Origin: Marinobacter gudaonensis
Lineage (GTDB): Bacteria > Pseudomonadota > Gammaproteobacteria > Pseudomonadales > Oleiphilaceae
Assembly: GCF_900115175.1 (NCBI RefSeq)
Contig: NZ_FOYV01000001.1
Location: forward strand, 1,054,001 to 1,118,000
Length of the DNA stretch: 64,000 bases
Reading direction: 5' to 3'
The notes below the pieces were generated by a model, which was not told the origin of the DNA, made no database searches, and saw only the letters and a list, made by a program, of their open reading frames with translations. Shown in pieces: positions 18,610 to 30,117 of the stretch. The stretch's first letter is position 1. Every line of letters begins with the position of its first letter. A program made the position numbers and the translations under genes.

Positions 18610-19050
18610 ATGACAAACCTGATTCTGGCAGCGATTGCCGCTTTGGTTGTTGGCATTGTCATCGGGGTATTTGTTGGCCGTTCCGGTCAGGGAACGACGC
18701 TTCGGCAGCGCCGGGCGGAACAGCAGATTGAGGAACTGAGAAGCGAGTACACCCGCTACCAGGCCCAGGTGAATGAACATTTCATGGAGTCGGCCCATCT
18801 GCTGCGCCGGTTCAATGATGCCTACCGGGATGTGAACCAGCATATGGCACGCGGTGCGAATCGTCTGTGTAACGACGAGGAGTGGATGGAGGAGCTGGCT
18901 CAGGAAACGTCCAAGAAGCGTCTGGAAGAGGTCCGCGAGGACGCCGCCGAGCCACCTCGGGACTATGCGCCGAAGACCGATCCCAAGGCTTCTGGTACTT
19001 TGGCGGAAGATTTCGGGCTCAAGAAGGGTGACAAGGCTCAGCAGGCCTGA
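18610..19050 (+). CDS. zapG: ZapG/YhcB family membrane protein (DUF1043)
   Basis: A 146-residue inner-membrane protein: one N-terminal transmembrane segment (residues 3-24, ending VGRSG), then a coiled-coil region (RRAEQQIEELRSEYTRYQAQVNEHF begins it) and a charged tail ending in GDKAQQA. This is the layout of YhcB, which links envelope growth with cell division. The ATG at 18610 follows AAAAGGA. Any longer frame upstream runs through non-matching sequence. Element C lies 64 nt after its stop. Confidence 0.85.
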   Translation: MTNLILAAIAALVVGIVIGVFVGRSGQGTTLRQRRAEQQIEELRSEYTRYQAQVNEHFMESAHLLRRFNDAYRDVNQHMARGANRLCNDEEWMEELAQETSKKRLEEVREDAAEPPRDYAPKTDPKASGTLAEDFGLKKGDKAQQA

Positions 19051-19113
19051 GCAGTTCAACTGCCTGGCGATAGCTTTGGAGTCACGCCTCTTCAAGCCTG
19101 CTGAGTTCGGGAA

Positions 19114-19227
19114 GGGAGCAAGGTAAGAGCCCCTTTCCGGGAACCGCTACGAGCACATCCATGTGCGCTTGACGTCGGCCATCCTTGGCCGCCGACATTC
19201 CCGGAAAGGGGCTCTTACCTCGCTCCC
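19114..19227 (+). repeat. Family-1 palindromic element C (short core, forward)
   Basis: Arms 19121-19143 and 19198-19220 are perfect (23 bp). After one A/C mismatch they continue for 6 bp to 19114 and 19227. The core 19144-19197 is 54 nt and one base different from element A. It sits between convergent zapG and the nif3-like gene, so it can serve either 3' end. The single mismatch would be a U-G wobble in RNA of the minus strand. Confidence 0.95.
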
Positions 19228-19272
19228 GCCATCTCTGTGCAATTCGCTACAGGCCCGACCTCGACGCAAGCA

Positions 19273-20016
19273 TCAGACCGGGTTATCACAGTCGATAAAC
19301 TTGTGAATCAATCCAAATTCTTCTGCTAACGCCTTCCCGAGCGCCTGCACACCATAACGCTCTGTCGCATGATGGCCAGCAGCGTAGTAGTGGATACCAC
19401 ACTCCCTGGCGGTATGGGTAGTCGGCTCGGAGATTTCACCGCTGATGTACGCATCCAGTCCGGCATCCAGAGCGTTATTGATGAACCCCTGGGCCGCACC
19501 GGTGCACCACCCTACCCGCTTGATCATCGACGGTCCCTCGCCAACCCAGAGGGGCTCGCGATGGAGCTGCTCGGCGATGTGCCGACCGAATGCCTCCGGC
19601 GACATGGGTTCCGCGAGTTCGCCTTCCCAGACCAGACCGCCCAGCGGTCGCGCATTCCGGATATCCAGAACGTCGGCCAGTCGGCGGTTGTTGCCATACT
19701 CCGGGTGGTCGTCCAGCGGCAGGTGGTAGGCCACCAGGTTGATGTCGTTATCCAGAAGCTGCTTCAGGCGCTCACGCTTCATGCCCTGAATGCGCTGATC
19801 CTCGCCTTTCCAGAAATAGCCGTGGTGTACCAGGATCATGTCGGCGTGGGCGTCAATGGCGGCTTCGATGAGGGCTTTGGAGGCGGTAACACCGGAGATG
19901 ATGGTTTTTACGTCGGATTTGCCCTCTACTTGTAGTCCGTTGGGGCAGTAATCCTGGAAATTCTCTGGCTGGAGCCATTCGTTGATTTTGTTCAGAATAT
20001 CGATTCGATTAGCCAT
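19273..20016 (-). CDS. Nif3-like dinuclear metal-centre protein (YbgI family)
   Basis: A 247-residue member of the Nif3/YbgI family, conserved metal-binding hexamers often linked to GTP cyclohydrolase I type 2 activity but without a firmly known role. Seen here: MILVHHGYFWKGED (HH metal ligands), NLVAYHLPLDDHPEYGNN, and the late ERYGVQALGKALAEEFG with its preceding YYAAGHHATE. The start at 20016 (MANRIDILNKINEWL) matches the family. A longer open frame to 20115 exists only because element D is read through, so the extra 33 residues are not real. Confidence 0.88.
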   Translation of the reverse strand: MANRIDILNKINEWLQPENFQDYCPNGLQVEGKSDVKTIISGVTASKALIEAAIDAHADMILVHHGYFWKGEDQRIQGMKRERLKQLLDNDINLVAYHLPLDDHPEYGNNRRLADVLDIRNARPLGGLVWEGELAEPMSPEAFGRHIAEQLHREPLWVGEGPSMIKRVGWCTGAAQGFINNALDAGLDAYISGEISEPTTHTARECGIHYYAAGHHATERYGVQALGKALAEEFGLIHKFIDCDNPV

Positions 20017-20054
20017 ACAGTTGCGCTCCGGACTATCTCTGAGAAATTGAACGA

Positions 20055-20240
20055 GGAAGGCAGGCACCCCTTTCCGGGAATGTCGGCGGCCAGGGATGGC
20101 CGCCGTCAAGCGCACATGGGCGAAGCAAGCGTTTTAGAAGCGAAGCTTCGCGCGCCGCGTAGCGACAGCAATCTGTGATTGCTGGCTGGACCCGCTTGCG
20201 GGTGCTCGTGGCGTTTCCCGGAAAGGGGTGCCTGCCTTCC
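20055..20240 (-). repeat. Family-1 palindromic element D (expanded core, reverse)
   Basis: Arms 20055-20080 and 20215-20240 are perfect over 26 bp. The core (20081-20214) is 134 nt: the usual core with about 80 nt added inside the first small hairpin. The addition is itself a chain of hairpins (ACCCGC/GCGGGT, AGCAATC/GATTGCT, GCGAAGC/GCTTCGC on the minus strand). It aligns with element E over all 134 nt with 7 differences by hand. It ends 22 nt past the hisC stop. Confidence 0.93.
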
Positions 20241-20261
20241 GCAGCCTCCATACCCAAAAGG

Positions 20262-21314
20262 CTAGAGCGATTCCAAACCAGAAATCAAAGCATCATTCTG
20301 TTCCGCAGTACCAATGGTAATCCGCAGAAAATCGCTGATTCTGGGTTTGTTGAAGTGCCGAACGATAATGCCCTGCTCCCGAAGGCCTCGAGCCAAAGCC
20401 TCGCCGGACTGCTCTTTGTGGCGGGCGAAGATGAAGTTCGCCTTGGACGGTAACACCTCAAAACCCAGATTTTCGAGGGCGGCCGTCACCCGCTCACGCT
20501 CGGAAATCACGCCCTCGCAGCACTTCCGGAACCAGGCCTCGTCTTCATAGGCGGCCTTGGCACCGGCCAGTGCCAGGCGGTCCAGCGGGTAGCTGTTGAA
20601 GCTGTTCTTGACTCGATTCAGGGCTTCAATCAGATCCGGATGTCCCACGGCAAAGCCGACTCGCAGGCCGGCCAGAGAGCGGGCCTTGGAGAGGGTCTGG
20701 GAAACCAGCAGATTCGGGTATTTGTCTATCAGGGTAATGGCCGTTTCACCGCCGAAATCGATGTAGGCCTCGTCGACGACCACCACGCGATCCGGATTGG
20801 CCACCAGAATCTCTTCAACGTGCTCCAACCCCAGATACCGGCCGGTAGGCGCGTTCGGGTTGGGGAAGATCACGCCGCCATTGGGCTGCTTGAAGTCCGC
20901 CGGATTGATTTCGAAGCTTTCGGTGAGTGCCACCACCTTGCTCGGGATCCCGTAGAGGCCGCAGTACACCGGGTAGAAGCTGTAGGTAATGTCTGGAAAC
21001 AGAATCGGCTCGCCGTGCTGGAACAAGCCGTAGAAGATGTGCGCCAGCACTTCGTCCGAGCCATTGCCCAGGAAAACCTGGTTTGGCTGAACGCCGTGGT
21101 AGGTGGCGATAGTCTGGCGCAGGCTTTCGCCTTCCGGGTCCGGATAGAGGCGCAGGCTGTCGTTCAATTCCGCCTGGATGGCTTCGATGACCTTGGGTGA
21201 TGGGCCGAACGGGTTTTCGTTGGTGTTCAGCTTTACCAGTTTGGCCATTTTGGGCTGCTCGCCCGGGACGTATGGAACCAGGTCTTTGACTAAGGGGCTC
21301 CAGAATCTGCTCAT
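20262..21314 (-). CDS. hisC: Histidinol-phosphate aminotransferase HisC
   Basis: HisC is a PLP enzyme that converts imidazole-acetol phosphate to histidinol phosphate. The 350-residue product has [12 protein letters not shown] at the start, [15 protein letters not shown], the aspartate that holds the PLP ring nitrogen in [12 protein letters not shown], and the lysine in [16 protein letters not shown]. The start at 21314 ([15 protein letters not shown]) is chosen because upstream codons fall in element E. It lies downstream of hisD and hisG on the same strand but is separated from hisD by that element. Elements D and E flank the gene. Confidence 0.93.
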   Translation of the reverse strand: MSRFWSPLVKDLVPYVPGEQPKMAKLVKLNTNENPFGPSPKVIEAIQAELNDSLRLYPDPEGESLRQTIATYHGVQPNQVFLGNGSDEVLAHIFYGLFQHGEPILFPDITYSFYPVYCGLYGIPSKVVALTESFEINPADFKQPNGGVIFPNPNAPTGRYLGLEHVEEILVANPDRVVVVDEAYIDFGGETAITLIDKYPNLLVSQTLSKARSLAGLRVGFAVGHPDLIEALNRVKNSFNSYPLDRLALAGAKAAYEDEAWFRKCCEGVISERERVTAALENLGFEVLPSKANFIFARHKEQSGEALARGLREQGIIVRHFNKPRISDFLRITIGTAEQNDALISGLESL

Positions 21315-21350
21315 CTGTATTGCACTCCATTTGGTGCAGACGGGCAACGG

Positions 21351-21522
21351 GCAGGTCAATCTCCGAGAACCGCTACGAGCACCCGCAAGCGGGTCCAGCC
21401 AGCAATCACAGATTGCTGTCGCTACGCTGCGCGCGAAGCTTCGCTTCTAAAGCGCTTGCTTCGCCCATGTGCGCTTGGCGCCGGCCATCCATGGCCGCCG
21501 ACATTCTCGGAGATTGACCTGC
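21351..21522 (+). repeat. Family-1 palindromic element E (expanded core, forward)
   Basis: Arms 21351-21369 and 21504-21522 are perfect over 19 bp. The core (21370-21503) is 134 nt, the same expanded form as element D but in the opposite orientation. Arms of D and E are unrelated. It lies between hisD (stop 69 nt away) and hisC (start 37 nt away), so a readthrough transcript would carry it. Confidence 0.93.
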
Positions 21523-21590
21523 TCGCCGCCCTGCATACTTGGGGAGATAAACCTATGTCGGACCTGCAACACGCCGTCCGACAACGAACG

Positions 21591-22895
21591 TCATTCCTTA
21601 ATTCGATACTCCGCCGACCGGGCGTGGGCCGTTAACCCCTCACCCCTCGCCAGAACCGACGCCACGCGACCCATCCGATCCGCACCCGCGGCGCTGAAGC
21701 CGATGATGGAGGACCGCTTCTGGAAATCGTAAACGCCCAGCGGCGAAGAGAACCGGGCCGTCCCACTGGTGGGCAGCACGTGGTTGGGGCCGGCGCAGTA
21801 GTCACCCAGGGCCTCAGCGGTGTAGCGGCCCATGAAGATGGCGCCGGCGTGGCGGATGTCCTCAAGCAGGGCTTCAGGATTCTCCACGGAAAGCTCCAGG
21901 TGCTCGGGGGCAATCCGGTTGGAGACGGCGGCCGCTTCTTTCAGGTCTGCGACCTGAATCAGGGCCGCCCGGTCAGTCACGGAGGTGCGGATGATGTTGG
22001 CGCGTTCCATGGTCGGCAGCAGTTTGTTGATACTCGCTTCCACCGCATCCAGGAAGTCCGCATCCGGGCTGATAAGGATGGACTGGGCCTGTTCGTCATG
22101 TTCGGCCTGGGAGAACAGGTCCATGGCGATCCAGTCCGGATCGGTGTTGCCGTCGCAGATCACCAGAATCTCGGACGGACCGGCAATCATGTCGATGCCA
22201 ACCACACCAAAGACTTCCCGCTTGGCGGTGGCCACGAAGATGTTGCCGGGGCCGACAATCTTGTCGACGGCGGGAATGGTTTCGGTGCCGTAGGCCAGCG
22301 CGGCAACCGCCTGGGCGCCCCCCACGGTGAATACCCGGTCAACGCCGGCAATGGCGGCTGCTGCCAGCACCATGTCATTCACTACGCCATCCGGCGTGGG
22401 CACCACCATGATGACTTCGCTCACACCGGCCACTTTTGCGGGAATGGCGTTCATCAACACCGACGAGGGATACGCAGCCTTTCCACCAGGCACATACAGG
22501 CCGGCCCGATCCAGCGGCGTTACCTTTTGGCCCAGCACAGTGCCGTCCTCGTCCTCGTATTGCCAAGACTTCTGGTTCTGCCGTTCGTGGTAATCCCGAA
22601 TTCGCTCGGCCGCTTTCTCAAGCGCCACGCGCTGGTCTTGGGGAATCGCTTCCAACGCCTGCTGCAAACGGCTCTGATCCATTTCCAGTTCGGCAACGGA
22701 GCCGACCTTCAAGCGGTCGAACTTCTCGGTAAATTCCAGAACCGCCTGATCACCTCGGGTTTTCACTTGATGCAGGATATGACGCACCGACTCGTTCACC
22801 TGATGATCAACACTGTCGTCCCAGGCCAGCAATTTGGCCAAAGCAATGTCGAAGTCACTTTGTGAGGCGTTCAGTCGTTTGATGCTTACGGTCAT
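21591..22895 (-). CDS. hisD: Histidinol dehydrogenase HisD
   Basis: HisD oxidises histidinol to histidine in two NAD-dependent steps using zinc. The 434-residue product carries the family blocks [80 protein letters not shown] and [12 protein letters not shown], the last two containing catalytic and zinc residues. The start at 22895 is preferred over 22904 because AGGA lies 8 nt before it, while the first ATG abuts the AGG. hisG ends 24 nt upstream, so the two form an operon. Confidence 0.95.
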   Translation of the reverse strand: MTVSIKRLNASQSDFDIALAKLLAWDDSVDHQVNESVRHILHQVKTRGDQAVLEFTEKFDRLKVGSVAELEMDQSRLQQALEAIPQDQRVALEKAAERIRDYHERQNQKSWQYEDEDGTVLGQKVTPLDRAGLYVPGGKAAYPSSVLMNAIPAKVAGVSEVIMVVPTPDGVVNDMVLAAAAIAGVDRVFTVGGAQAVAALAYGTETIPAVDKIVGPGNIFVATAKREVFGVVGIDMIAGPSEILVICDGNTDPDWIAMDLFSQAEHDEQAQSILISPDADFLDAVEASINKLLPTMERANIIRTSVTDRAALIQVADLKEAAAVSNRIAPEHLELSVENPEALLEDIRHAGAIFMGRYTAEALGDYCAGPNHVLPTSGTARFSSPLGVYDFQKRSSIIGFSAAGADRMGRVASVLARGEGLTAHARSAEYRIKE

Positions 22896-22918
22896 ATCTC
22901 TCATCCTGTAACCAGGCT

Positions 22919-23566
22919 CTATTGCGGCTCTCGTCGTTTCTCAACGGCTGCCGACATCTTTTCGATTATGGGGTTAATCCGCGCGTGTTTCATCTTCATG
23001 GACGCACGATTCACCACCAAGCGGCTGCTGATATGTTCAATCAGTTCCCTGGCCTCAAGACCGTTGGCCTTGAGGGTGTTACCGGTGTCCACGATATCGA
23101 CGATCTCATCCGCCAGCCCGAGGATCGGCGCCAGTTCCATCGCGCCATAGAGCTTGATGATGTCGGCCTGGCGACCCTGGGCTGAATAATACCGACGGGC
23201 CAGATTCACGAATTTGGTCGCCACCTTGATACGACCGGCAGGTGGGGTCTGGTTCTTCGGCCCGGCGGTCATCAGTCGGCATCGGGAGATGTTGAGATCC
23301 AGCGGCTCGTACAGTCCCTCACCACCATGCTCCATAAGAACATCCTTACCGGTCACGCCCAGGTCGGCGCCGCCGTACTGAACGTAGGTGGGCACGTCCG
23401 TAGCCCGCAGGATCAGCACCCTCACTTGCGGGTCGGTGGTCGGGAACACCAGCTTGCGGGATTTCTTGACGTCGTCGACCAGCTCGATGCCCGCCTCCGC
23501 CAGCAACGGCAGGGTTTCCTCCAGGATTCTTCCCTTCGACAAGGCGATGGTGATGGAATCTGTCAT
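22919..23566 (-). CDS. hisG: ATP phosphoribosyltransferase, short form HisG
   Basis: HisG joins ATP and PRPP in the first step of histidine synthesis. At 215 residues it is the short form, lacking the C-terminal ACT-like regulatory domain. That form needs HisZ as partner, and hisZ is not in this window. Family motifs are [29 protein letters not shown], and the PRPP-loop region [19 protein letters not shown]. The ATG is preceded by GGAAGAACTG. It follows murA closely (40 nt) on the same strand. Confidence 0.94.
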   Translation of the reverse strand: MTDSITIALSKGRILEETLPLLAEAGIELVDDVKKSRKLVFPTTDPQVRVLILRATDVPTYVQYGGADLGVTGKDVLMEHGGEGLYEPLDLNISRCRLMTAGPKNQTPPAGRIKVATKFVNLARRYYSAQGRQADIIKLYGAMELAPILGLADEIVDIVDTGNTLKANGLEARELIEHISSRLVVNRASMKMKHARINPIIEKMSAAVEKRREPQ

Positions 23567-23605
23567 CAGTTCTTCCGGTTTCCCTGTAATGTCTGGTTGG
23601 GTGTC

Positions 23606-25139
<1,534 letters not shown>

Positions 25140-25244
25140 AGAAAAACCTCGGGTGTTTGGAAATCAGGGGCGAGATTGTAACCAATTACGGCGCCCGGGT
25201 CAGCTTTACCATGCAGTAATGAGGGGCGGCGAAACCGTAGGCTT

Positions 25245-25577
25245 TCAGTGAGTGGCGATGTCGGATCCCGGTGCAAAACCGGGCAACTCCTCTTCCAGAT
25301 TGCTGAGTGCAGCCAGCGACGCCAACCTGTCGCTGACACCACGGAAGGACAGCTCGATATTCCGGCCTGCCGCCAGGCGGCGCCAACACAGCAGAAGAGA
25401 CAGAACGACACTGTGCGCGTTCTCCAGAGCCTCCAGGTCTACCGTCAGCGCCCGGGAGCAACTGGCAATCAGCGCTTCGCCCTGTTTTCGCAGGGCGACA
25501 ACGCTGTCGAAGTCCACAAAGCCCGAGACAACCAGGACACCGTCCGACAGCCGGGCCAGCGGCGCCGACGGGCTCAT
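25245..25577 (-). CDS. mlaB: Mla transporter STAS-domain subunit MlaB
   Basis: A 110-residue STAS-domain protein that binds MlaF inside the MlaFEDB complex. It shows the fold pattern LTVDLEALENAHSVVLSLLLCWRRLA with the loop that contacts the ATPase. The start codon overlaps the mlaC stop (ATGA, 4 nt), so translation is coupled. Family similarity is weak, as usual for MlaB, and the position at the end of the mla operon carries much of the call. Confidence 0.85.
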   Translation of the reverse strand: MSPSAPLARLSDGVLVVSGFVDFDSVVALRKQGEALIASCSRALTVDLEALENAHSVVLSLLLCWRRLAAGRNIELSFRGVSDRLASLAALSNLEEELPGFAPGSDIATH

Positions 25578-26227
25578 GACTTGTCCACTTCCTGCTCAAG
25601 ATTGAGGGACTGGATAGCATCGCTCCAGCCGTCGATCACCGCCTGGATCCTGCCTCGGTTCTCTTCCATTTCCTGGCTGAACCGGTCGCGGAAAGCCAGA
25701 CCAATGTTCACGCCCTCAACGATCACGTTCTCCATCATCCACTGACCACTATCGGTCTTGTACATGGAATAGGTTACCGGGTAGCGGTTACCCGACGCGG
25801 TGACCACTTCCATCTGCACGGAGGCCCGGCCGCTGTCCTGAGGATTGATGGTGGCACTCTGCACGTTGATTTCGAATTCCTCGGCACTGACCAGCGCCTG
25901 CGCGTAACTGTCGAACAGACTGCGCTTGAACTTGACCACGAACTCATCACGTTGCTCGGGGGTTGTCTGACGTGCGTACCGGCCCATCACTCGGGCGGCG
26001 ATCCGCCGAAAATCAACAAAATCCGACAGTGCCTCGTCCATTTTCCGATAGAAGGCTTCCGGGTCCTTGTCATACAGGCCACGCTCCCGGTTGAGCTTAT
26101 CCACCAGTCTCTGGGTATTGGCATCCACGTACTCGCGCAGGTCTTCGGCCTCGCTGGCATGGACGGCAGACGCCAGAAACAGGGCCAGCACCAGGCCCAG
26201 CAGTGTGTGGATTCTGAAAACAAACAT
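25574..26227 (-). CDS. mlaC: Periplasmic phospholipid carrier MlaC
   Basis: A 217-residue periplasmic protein with a signal peptide (residues 1-24, ending SAVHA). Family blocks are DFRRIAARVMGRYARQTTPEQRDEFVVKFKRSLFDSYAQAL and the late VIVEGVNIGLAFRDRF. MlaC ferries phospholipid between the outer-membrane MlaA complex and MlaFEDB. mlaA is not in this window. GGAGATCGGG precedes the ATG. Confidence 0.92.
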   Translation of the reverse strand: MFVFRIHTLLGLVLALFLASAVHASEAEDLREYVDANTQRLVDKLNRERGLYDKDPEAFYRKMDEALSDFVDFRRIAARVMGRYARQTTPEQRDEFVVKFKRSLFDSYAQALVSAEEFEINVQSATINPQDSGRASVQMEVVTASGNRYPVTYSMYKTDSGQWMMENVIVEGVNIGLAFRDRFSQEMEENRGRIQAVIDGWSDAIQSLNLEQEVDKS

Positions 26228-26260
26228 CCCGATCTCCTGTGTAGTCTTTTCCGGCCTGAA

Positions 26261-26710
26261 TCACCGACCCGATGCGAAGTTACTGATCAGTCGCTCAAGG
26301 TTCATGGCCGACTGGGTTGAGTAGAAGGTGTCGCCCTCTTTCAGGGATTCCATATCCGCGCCAACGGAAATATCAATGTACTGCTCTCCCAACAGGCCGG
26401 ATGTACGTATTACTGCGGAACTGTCAGCGGGAATGTTATCCACGTTCGAATCGATGGACATGGTCACCCGGGCCTGAAAGGTGTCCTTGTCGAGGGCGAT
26501 GGACTCGATGGTGCCCACCGTGACGCCCGCCATGGACACCCTGCCGCGCGGCGTCAGACCACCGGTGTCGTTGAAGTTGGCGTAAATGGTATAGGTATCC
26601 CCGGCCGATTTGGGTGACAGCCCGCTTACCTGTAACGCCAGGAACAGCAGCCCCGCACAGCCTGCAATCATGAACAGGCCAACAATGATTTCAGTGGTTC
26701 TCTGTGCCAT
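26261..26710 (-). CDS. mlaD: MCE-domain subunit MlaD
   Basis: A 149-residue protein with one N-terminal transmembrane helix (residues 8-27) and a single MCE domain (YTIYANFNDTGGLTPRGRVSMAGVTVGTIE onward). The hydrophobic tail forms part of the hexameric ring through which lipid passes. It lies between mlaE and mlaC in the operon with a CGGAG ribosome site. Confidence 0.93.
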   Translation of the reverse strand: MAQRTTEIIVGLFMIAGCAGLLFLALQVSGLSPKSAGDTYTIYANFNDTGGLTPRGRVSMAGVTVGTIESIALDKDTFQARVTMSIDSNVDNIPADSSAVIRTSGLLGEQYIDISVGADMESLKEGDTFYSTQSAMNLERLISNFASGR

Positions 26711-26744
26711 TTCCGGCTCCGTTGAAATCCCGTTATCGATGGTT

Positions 26745-27527
26745 TCAGAAATCGCCGAACATCACGGCGGTCAATACAAAATCCAGCCCCAGAACAGCCA
26801 GCGAGGAATACACCACGGTCTTGGTAGTCGCCGAGCTGATGCCCGCGGAGGTCGGAACACAATCATACCCCTGATACACCGCAATCCAGGCACACACAAA
26901 GCCGAAAACGATGCTCTTGATCACGCCATTGAGGACATCGTCCACGAAATCGACCGAAGACTGCATGTTGCCCCAGAACGACCCCTCGAACACGCCCAGC
27001 CAGTCGACACCCACCAGCATGCCACCCCAGATGCCAACCACAGAAAAGATCACGGCCAATACCGGCATAGCGATGAAACCGGCCCACAGACGCGGCGCAA
27101 TAACCCGACGCAGCGGATCAACCCCCATCATTTCCATGCTGGACAACTGCTCGGTGGCTTTCATCAGGCCAATCTCGGCTGTCAACGCGGAACCAGCCCT
27201 GCCGGCGAACAGCAGCGCGGTCACCACCGGGCCCAGTTCCCGGACCAGAGTCAGGGCAATCATCTGGCCAATGGCAGACTCTGAGCCATAGTCACTGAGA
27301 ATGGTGTAACCCTGCAGCCCCAGCACCATGCCAATGAACAATCCGGACACCACGATAATGGCGAGGGACAGCACTCCTACTGCGTACAGCTGCCGCACCA
27401 GCAGCGGGAACCCGGTTGCCGGTTTGGGCACACCTCCGAGGACTCCTGCAAGGAAACGACCAGAGCGCCCGAAGGAGGCGACAATATTCAGGCCAAGGCG
27501 ACCCAGGGCTGCGACTCTGTCGATCAC
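26745..27527 (-). CDS. mlaE: ABC permease MlaE
   Basis: A 260-residue inner-membrane permease of the Mla phospholipid ABC system. Five or so hydrophobic helices are visible, with the family block [34 protein letters not shown] (coupling and permease signature) and [20 protein letters not shown]. The start is GTG and overlaps the mlaF stop by 3 nt, so synthesis is coupled to the ATPase. Confidence 0.93.
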   Translation of the reverse strand: MIDRVAALGRLGLNIVASFGRSGRFLAGVLGGVPKPATGFPLLVRQLYAVGVLSLAIIVVSGLFIGMVLGLQGYTILSDYGSESAIGQMIALTLVRELGPVVTALLFAGRAGSALTAEIGLMKATEQLSSMEMMGVDPLRRVIAPRLWAGFIAMPVLAVIFSVVGIWGGMLVGVDWLGVFEGSFWGNMQSSVDFVDDVLNGVIKSIVFGFVCAWIAVYQGYDCVPTSAGISSATTKTVVYSSLAVLGLDFVLTAVMFGDF

Positions 27528-28336
27528 ACACCACCCCCGGAGAAACCGAAGTCCCGGCCGGCGTCGTCGGCCGGGTAATGGAAGGGTACGGGCCCGTCCG
27601 GTTGCCCCTGGAGGAACTGCTGGACCTGTTCAGACGGATGTTCCCGCAACTGCTCGGGCGTACCCTCACCGATGACCTTCCCGTCGGAGATGATGCAGGC
27701 GTAATGGCAGATGCTCAGGGATTCGGGCACATCGTGGGATACCAGCACACTGGTCAGGCCCATGGAGCTGTTCAGATCGCGGATCAGTTTCACCAGCACA
27801 CCCATGGCAATGGGATCCTGGCCAGCGAAGGGCTCGTCGTACATGATCAGCTCAGGATCCAGGGCAATACTGCGGGCGAGTGCGACCCTGCGGGTCATGC
27901 CCCCGGACAGTTCGGATGGCATCAGATGGCGCGCACCGCGCAGGCCGACTGCCTCAAGTTTCATCAATACGATGTCCCGAATCATGTCCTCTGGCAGGCG
28001 GGTGTGAACTCGCAGCGGAAACGCCACATTTTCATACACCGACAGATCCGTGAACAGAGCCCCACTCTGGAACAGCATGCCCATGTTCTCGCGCAGCGTA
28101 TAGAGTGCCTTGCGCTTTAGCCGGGGCACATCGTGTCCGTCCACTACCACCTGGCCGGAATCCGGCTTGAGTTGCCCGCCAATCAGGCGCAGCAACGTGG
28201 TTTTACCGGTACCACTGGGGCCCATGATGGCGGTAATGCGGCCACGGGGAATGCTCAGCGTGATCCCATCGAAAATACGGCGTCCGGAACGGGAAAAAAC
28301 GACATCCTTGAGAGTAATGTAAGCCGGCGAATCCAT
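27524..28336 (-). CDS. mlaF: ABC ATPase MlaF
   Basis: A 270-residue ATPase that powers MlaFEDB. Walker A is [14 protein letters not shown], the signature is [16 protein letters not shown] and Walker B is [13 protein letters not shown]. The start at 28336 ([15 protein letters not shown]) follows AAGGTAAGGACT and fits the family. A longer frame to 28459 adds 41 residues that do not match. First gene of the mla operon, diverging from kdsD 171 nt away. Confidence 0.94.
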   Translation of the reverse strand: MDSPAYITLKDVVFSRSGRRIFDGITLSIPRGRITAIMGPSGTGKTTLLRLIGGQLKPDSGQVVVDGHDVPRLKRKALYTLRENMGMLFQSGALFTDLSVYENVAFPLRVHTRLPEDMIRDIVLMKLEAVGLRGARHLMPSELSGGMTRRVALARSIALDPELIMYDEPFAGQDPIAMGVLVKLIRDLNSSMGLTSVLVSHDVPESLSICHYACIISDGKVIGEGTPEQLREHPSEQVQQFLQGQPDGPVPFHYPADDAGRDFGFSGGGV

Positions 28337-28507
28337 AGTCCTTACCTTTCGAAGTGGGGCTACATTATGCCAAGGAGCCGCCAAGCTCAATCCATGGCGG
28401 CGAAATACTACCCGAAATCCACTGACCGCCATGATCAGTTTGACTGATCTTTCGATCACCGGGCATCGTTAGCCGTTGAAAATGATATACTCCGGGAACA
28501 ATTTTCG

Positions 28508-29542
28508 ATGTCACTTTTCAGCGACATTTCCCAGAGACGCGACAGCCAGGCCCCAAGCCCGATGACCGACCAGACTGCAACCGACTTTCGTACCTCCGCC
28601 CTGCGTGCCATCCGCATTGAGCGGGACGCCATCGACGCGCTCGAAGGCCGCATTGGCGAACAGTTCGACCGTGCATGCGAAGTTATCATGGCCTGCAAGG
28701 GCCGGGTTGTGGTTACCGGCATGGGCAAGTCCGGCCACGTTGGCAATAAGATCGCCGCCACCCTGGCCAGCACTGGCACGCCCTCATTCTTTGTGCATCC
28801 GGGCGAAGCCAGCCATGGCGACATGGGCATGATCACCCCCCAGGATGTGGTGATTGCCATCTCCAACAGCGGCAACACCAGCGAGGTGGTTACCATCCTG
28901 CCACTGATCAAACGCATGGGCGCTCCCCTGATCAGCATGACCGGCAACGCCAATTCCACACTCGCCCGGGAGGCAGTGGCCAACCTCGATGTGAGTGTGG
29001 CAGTGGAAGCCTGCCCGCTGGGCCTCGCTCCCACCTCGTCCACTACCGCGACTCTGGTCATGGGCGATGCGCTGGCCGTGGCCCTGCTCGAGGCCCGCGG
29101 TTTCAGTGCCGAGGACTTTGCTTTCTCCCACCCGGGTGGCAGTCTCGGGCGGCGGTTACTGCTGAAAGTCTCGGACATCATGCATTCCGGCGATCGCATT
29201 CCGGTGGTAAACGAGAGCACGCCACTCAGCGGCGCCCTGCTGGAAATTTCCCGTAAGGGCCTGGGTATGACCACCGTGGTGGACGACCAGGGCAAACTTA
29301 CCGGAATATTTACCGACGGCGACCTGCGGCGGACACTCGACCGCTCGGTGGATATTCACAACACCCCCATCCGCGAGGTCATGACCCGACACGGCAAAAC
29401 CATCGAAGCCGATCACCTGGCGGCGGAAGCCCTGAACATCATGGAAGAAATGAAGATCAATGCCCTCCCCGTACTGGACGACGGCGGCGCCCTGGTGGGC
29501 GCGATCAACATGCATGACCTGTTGCGGGCGGGCGTGATCTGA
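28508..29542 (+). CDS. kdsD: Arabinose-5-phosphate isomerase KdsD
   Basis: KdsD interconverts ribulose 5-phosphate and arabinose 5-phosphate, the first step of KDO synthesis. The 344-residue product has an N-terminal SIS domain with MGKSGHVGNKIAATLASTGTP and ISNSGNTSEVV, then the family block SSTTATLVMGDALAVALLE, and two CBS domains (about residues 210-340). An alternative ATG lies at 28562, so about 18 N-terminal residues are uncertain. It overlaps kdsC by one base. Confidence 0.93.
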   Translation: MSLFSDISQRRDSQAPSPMTDQTATDFRTSALRAIRIERDAIDALEGRIGEQFDRACEVIMACKGRVVVTGMGKSGHVGNKIAATLASTGTPSFFVHPGEASHGDMGMITPQDVVIAISNSGNTSEVVTILPLIKRMGAPLISMTGNANSTLAREAVANLDVSVAVEACPLGLAPTSSTTATLVMGDALAVALLEARGFSAEDFAFSHPGGSLGRRLLLKVSDIMHSGDRIPVVNESTPLSGALLEISRKGLGMTTVVDDQGKLTGIFTDGDLRRTLDRSVDIHNTPIREVMTRHGKTIEADHLAAEALNIMEEMKINALPVLDDGGALVGAINMHDLLRAGVI

Positions 29543-30117
29543 TGGCCGACAGCACGACACCCCACCCGATGATGGCCTGGTGGCCGGACGCCCTGCTCGC
29601 CAAAGCCCGTCGGATACGTCTGATTGCCCTGGATGTCGATGGCATCATGAGCGATGGGCGACTGTATTTCAGTGCCACGGGAGACGAGCTGAAGGCGTTC
29701 AACATTCTTGATGGGCTGGGACTGAAACAGCTTATGGCGGCGGGCATCACCGTCGCGGTAATTACTGGCCGCCAGTCTCCACTGACGGAAAAGCGGATGC
29801 GCGACCTCGGCATCCCCCACCTGATGCAGGGCCGTGAAGACAAGAAAGCGGCGCTTCAGGAACTGGTAGGGGCAATGGACATTACCCCGGATGCGATCGC
29901 CTATATGGGCGACGACCTGCCCGACCTGCCGGCACTGAGGTTCGTCGGCCTCGGTCTGACAGTACCCAACGGCTACTGGCTGGTGAGACAGCACGCTGAC
30001 TACTGTACTCAGGCCCACGGCGGTGCCGGGGCGGTGCGTGAAGCCTGCGACCTCATCCTGGCCGCCCAGGGTAAGCTCGACGCCGCACTTCAGCCCTATC
30101 TGGAGCCGCAGCCGTGA
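29542..30117 (+). CDS. kdsC: KDO-8-phosphate phosphatase KdsC
   Basis: A 191-residue HAD phosphatase that releases KDO from KDO 8-phosphate. HAD motif I is LIALDVDGIMSDGRL (nucleophile in DVD), motif II is in AVITGRQSP, and the late GDDLPDLP supplies the Mg-binding acids. The start overlaps the kdsD stop (TGATG) and its stop overlaps the lptC GTG by four bases, so it is tightly coupled in the operon. Confidence 0.93.
   Translation: MADSTTPHPMMAWWPDALLAKARRIRLIALDVDGIMSDGRLYFSATGDELKAFNILDGLGLKQLMAAGITVAVITGRQSPLTEKRMRDLGIPHLMQGREDKKAALQELVGAMDITPDAIAYMGDDLPDLPALRFVGLGLTVPNGYWLVRQHADYCTQAHGGAGAVREACDLILAAQGKLDAALQPYLEPQP

Noticed and set aside
20017..20115. N-terminal extension of the nif3-like protein
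   Set aside because: The extra 33 codons read through element D, and the family starts at MANRIDILNK.
21780..22865. A 361-codon plus-strand frame
   Set aside because: Antisense to hisD, whose family motifs are complete. The translation matches nothing.
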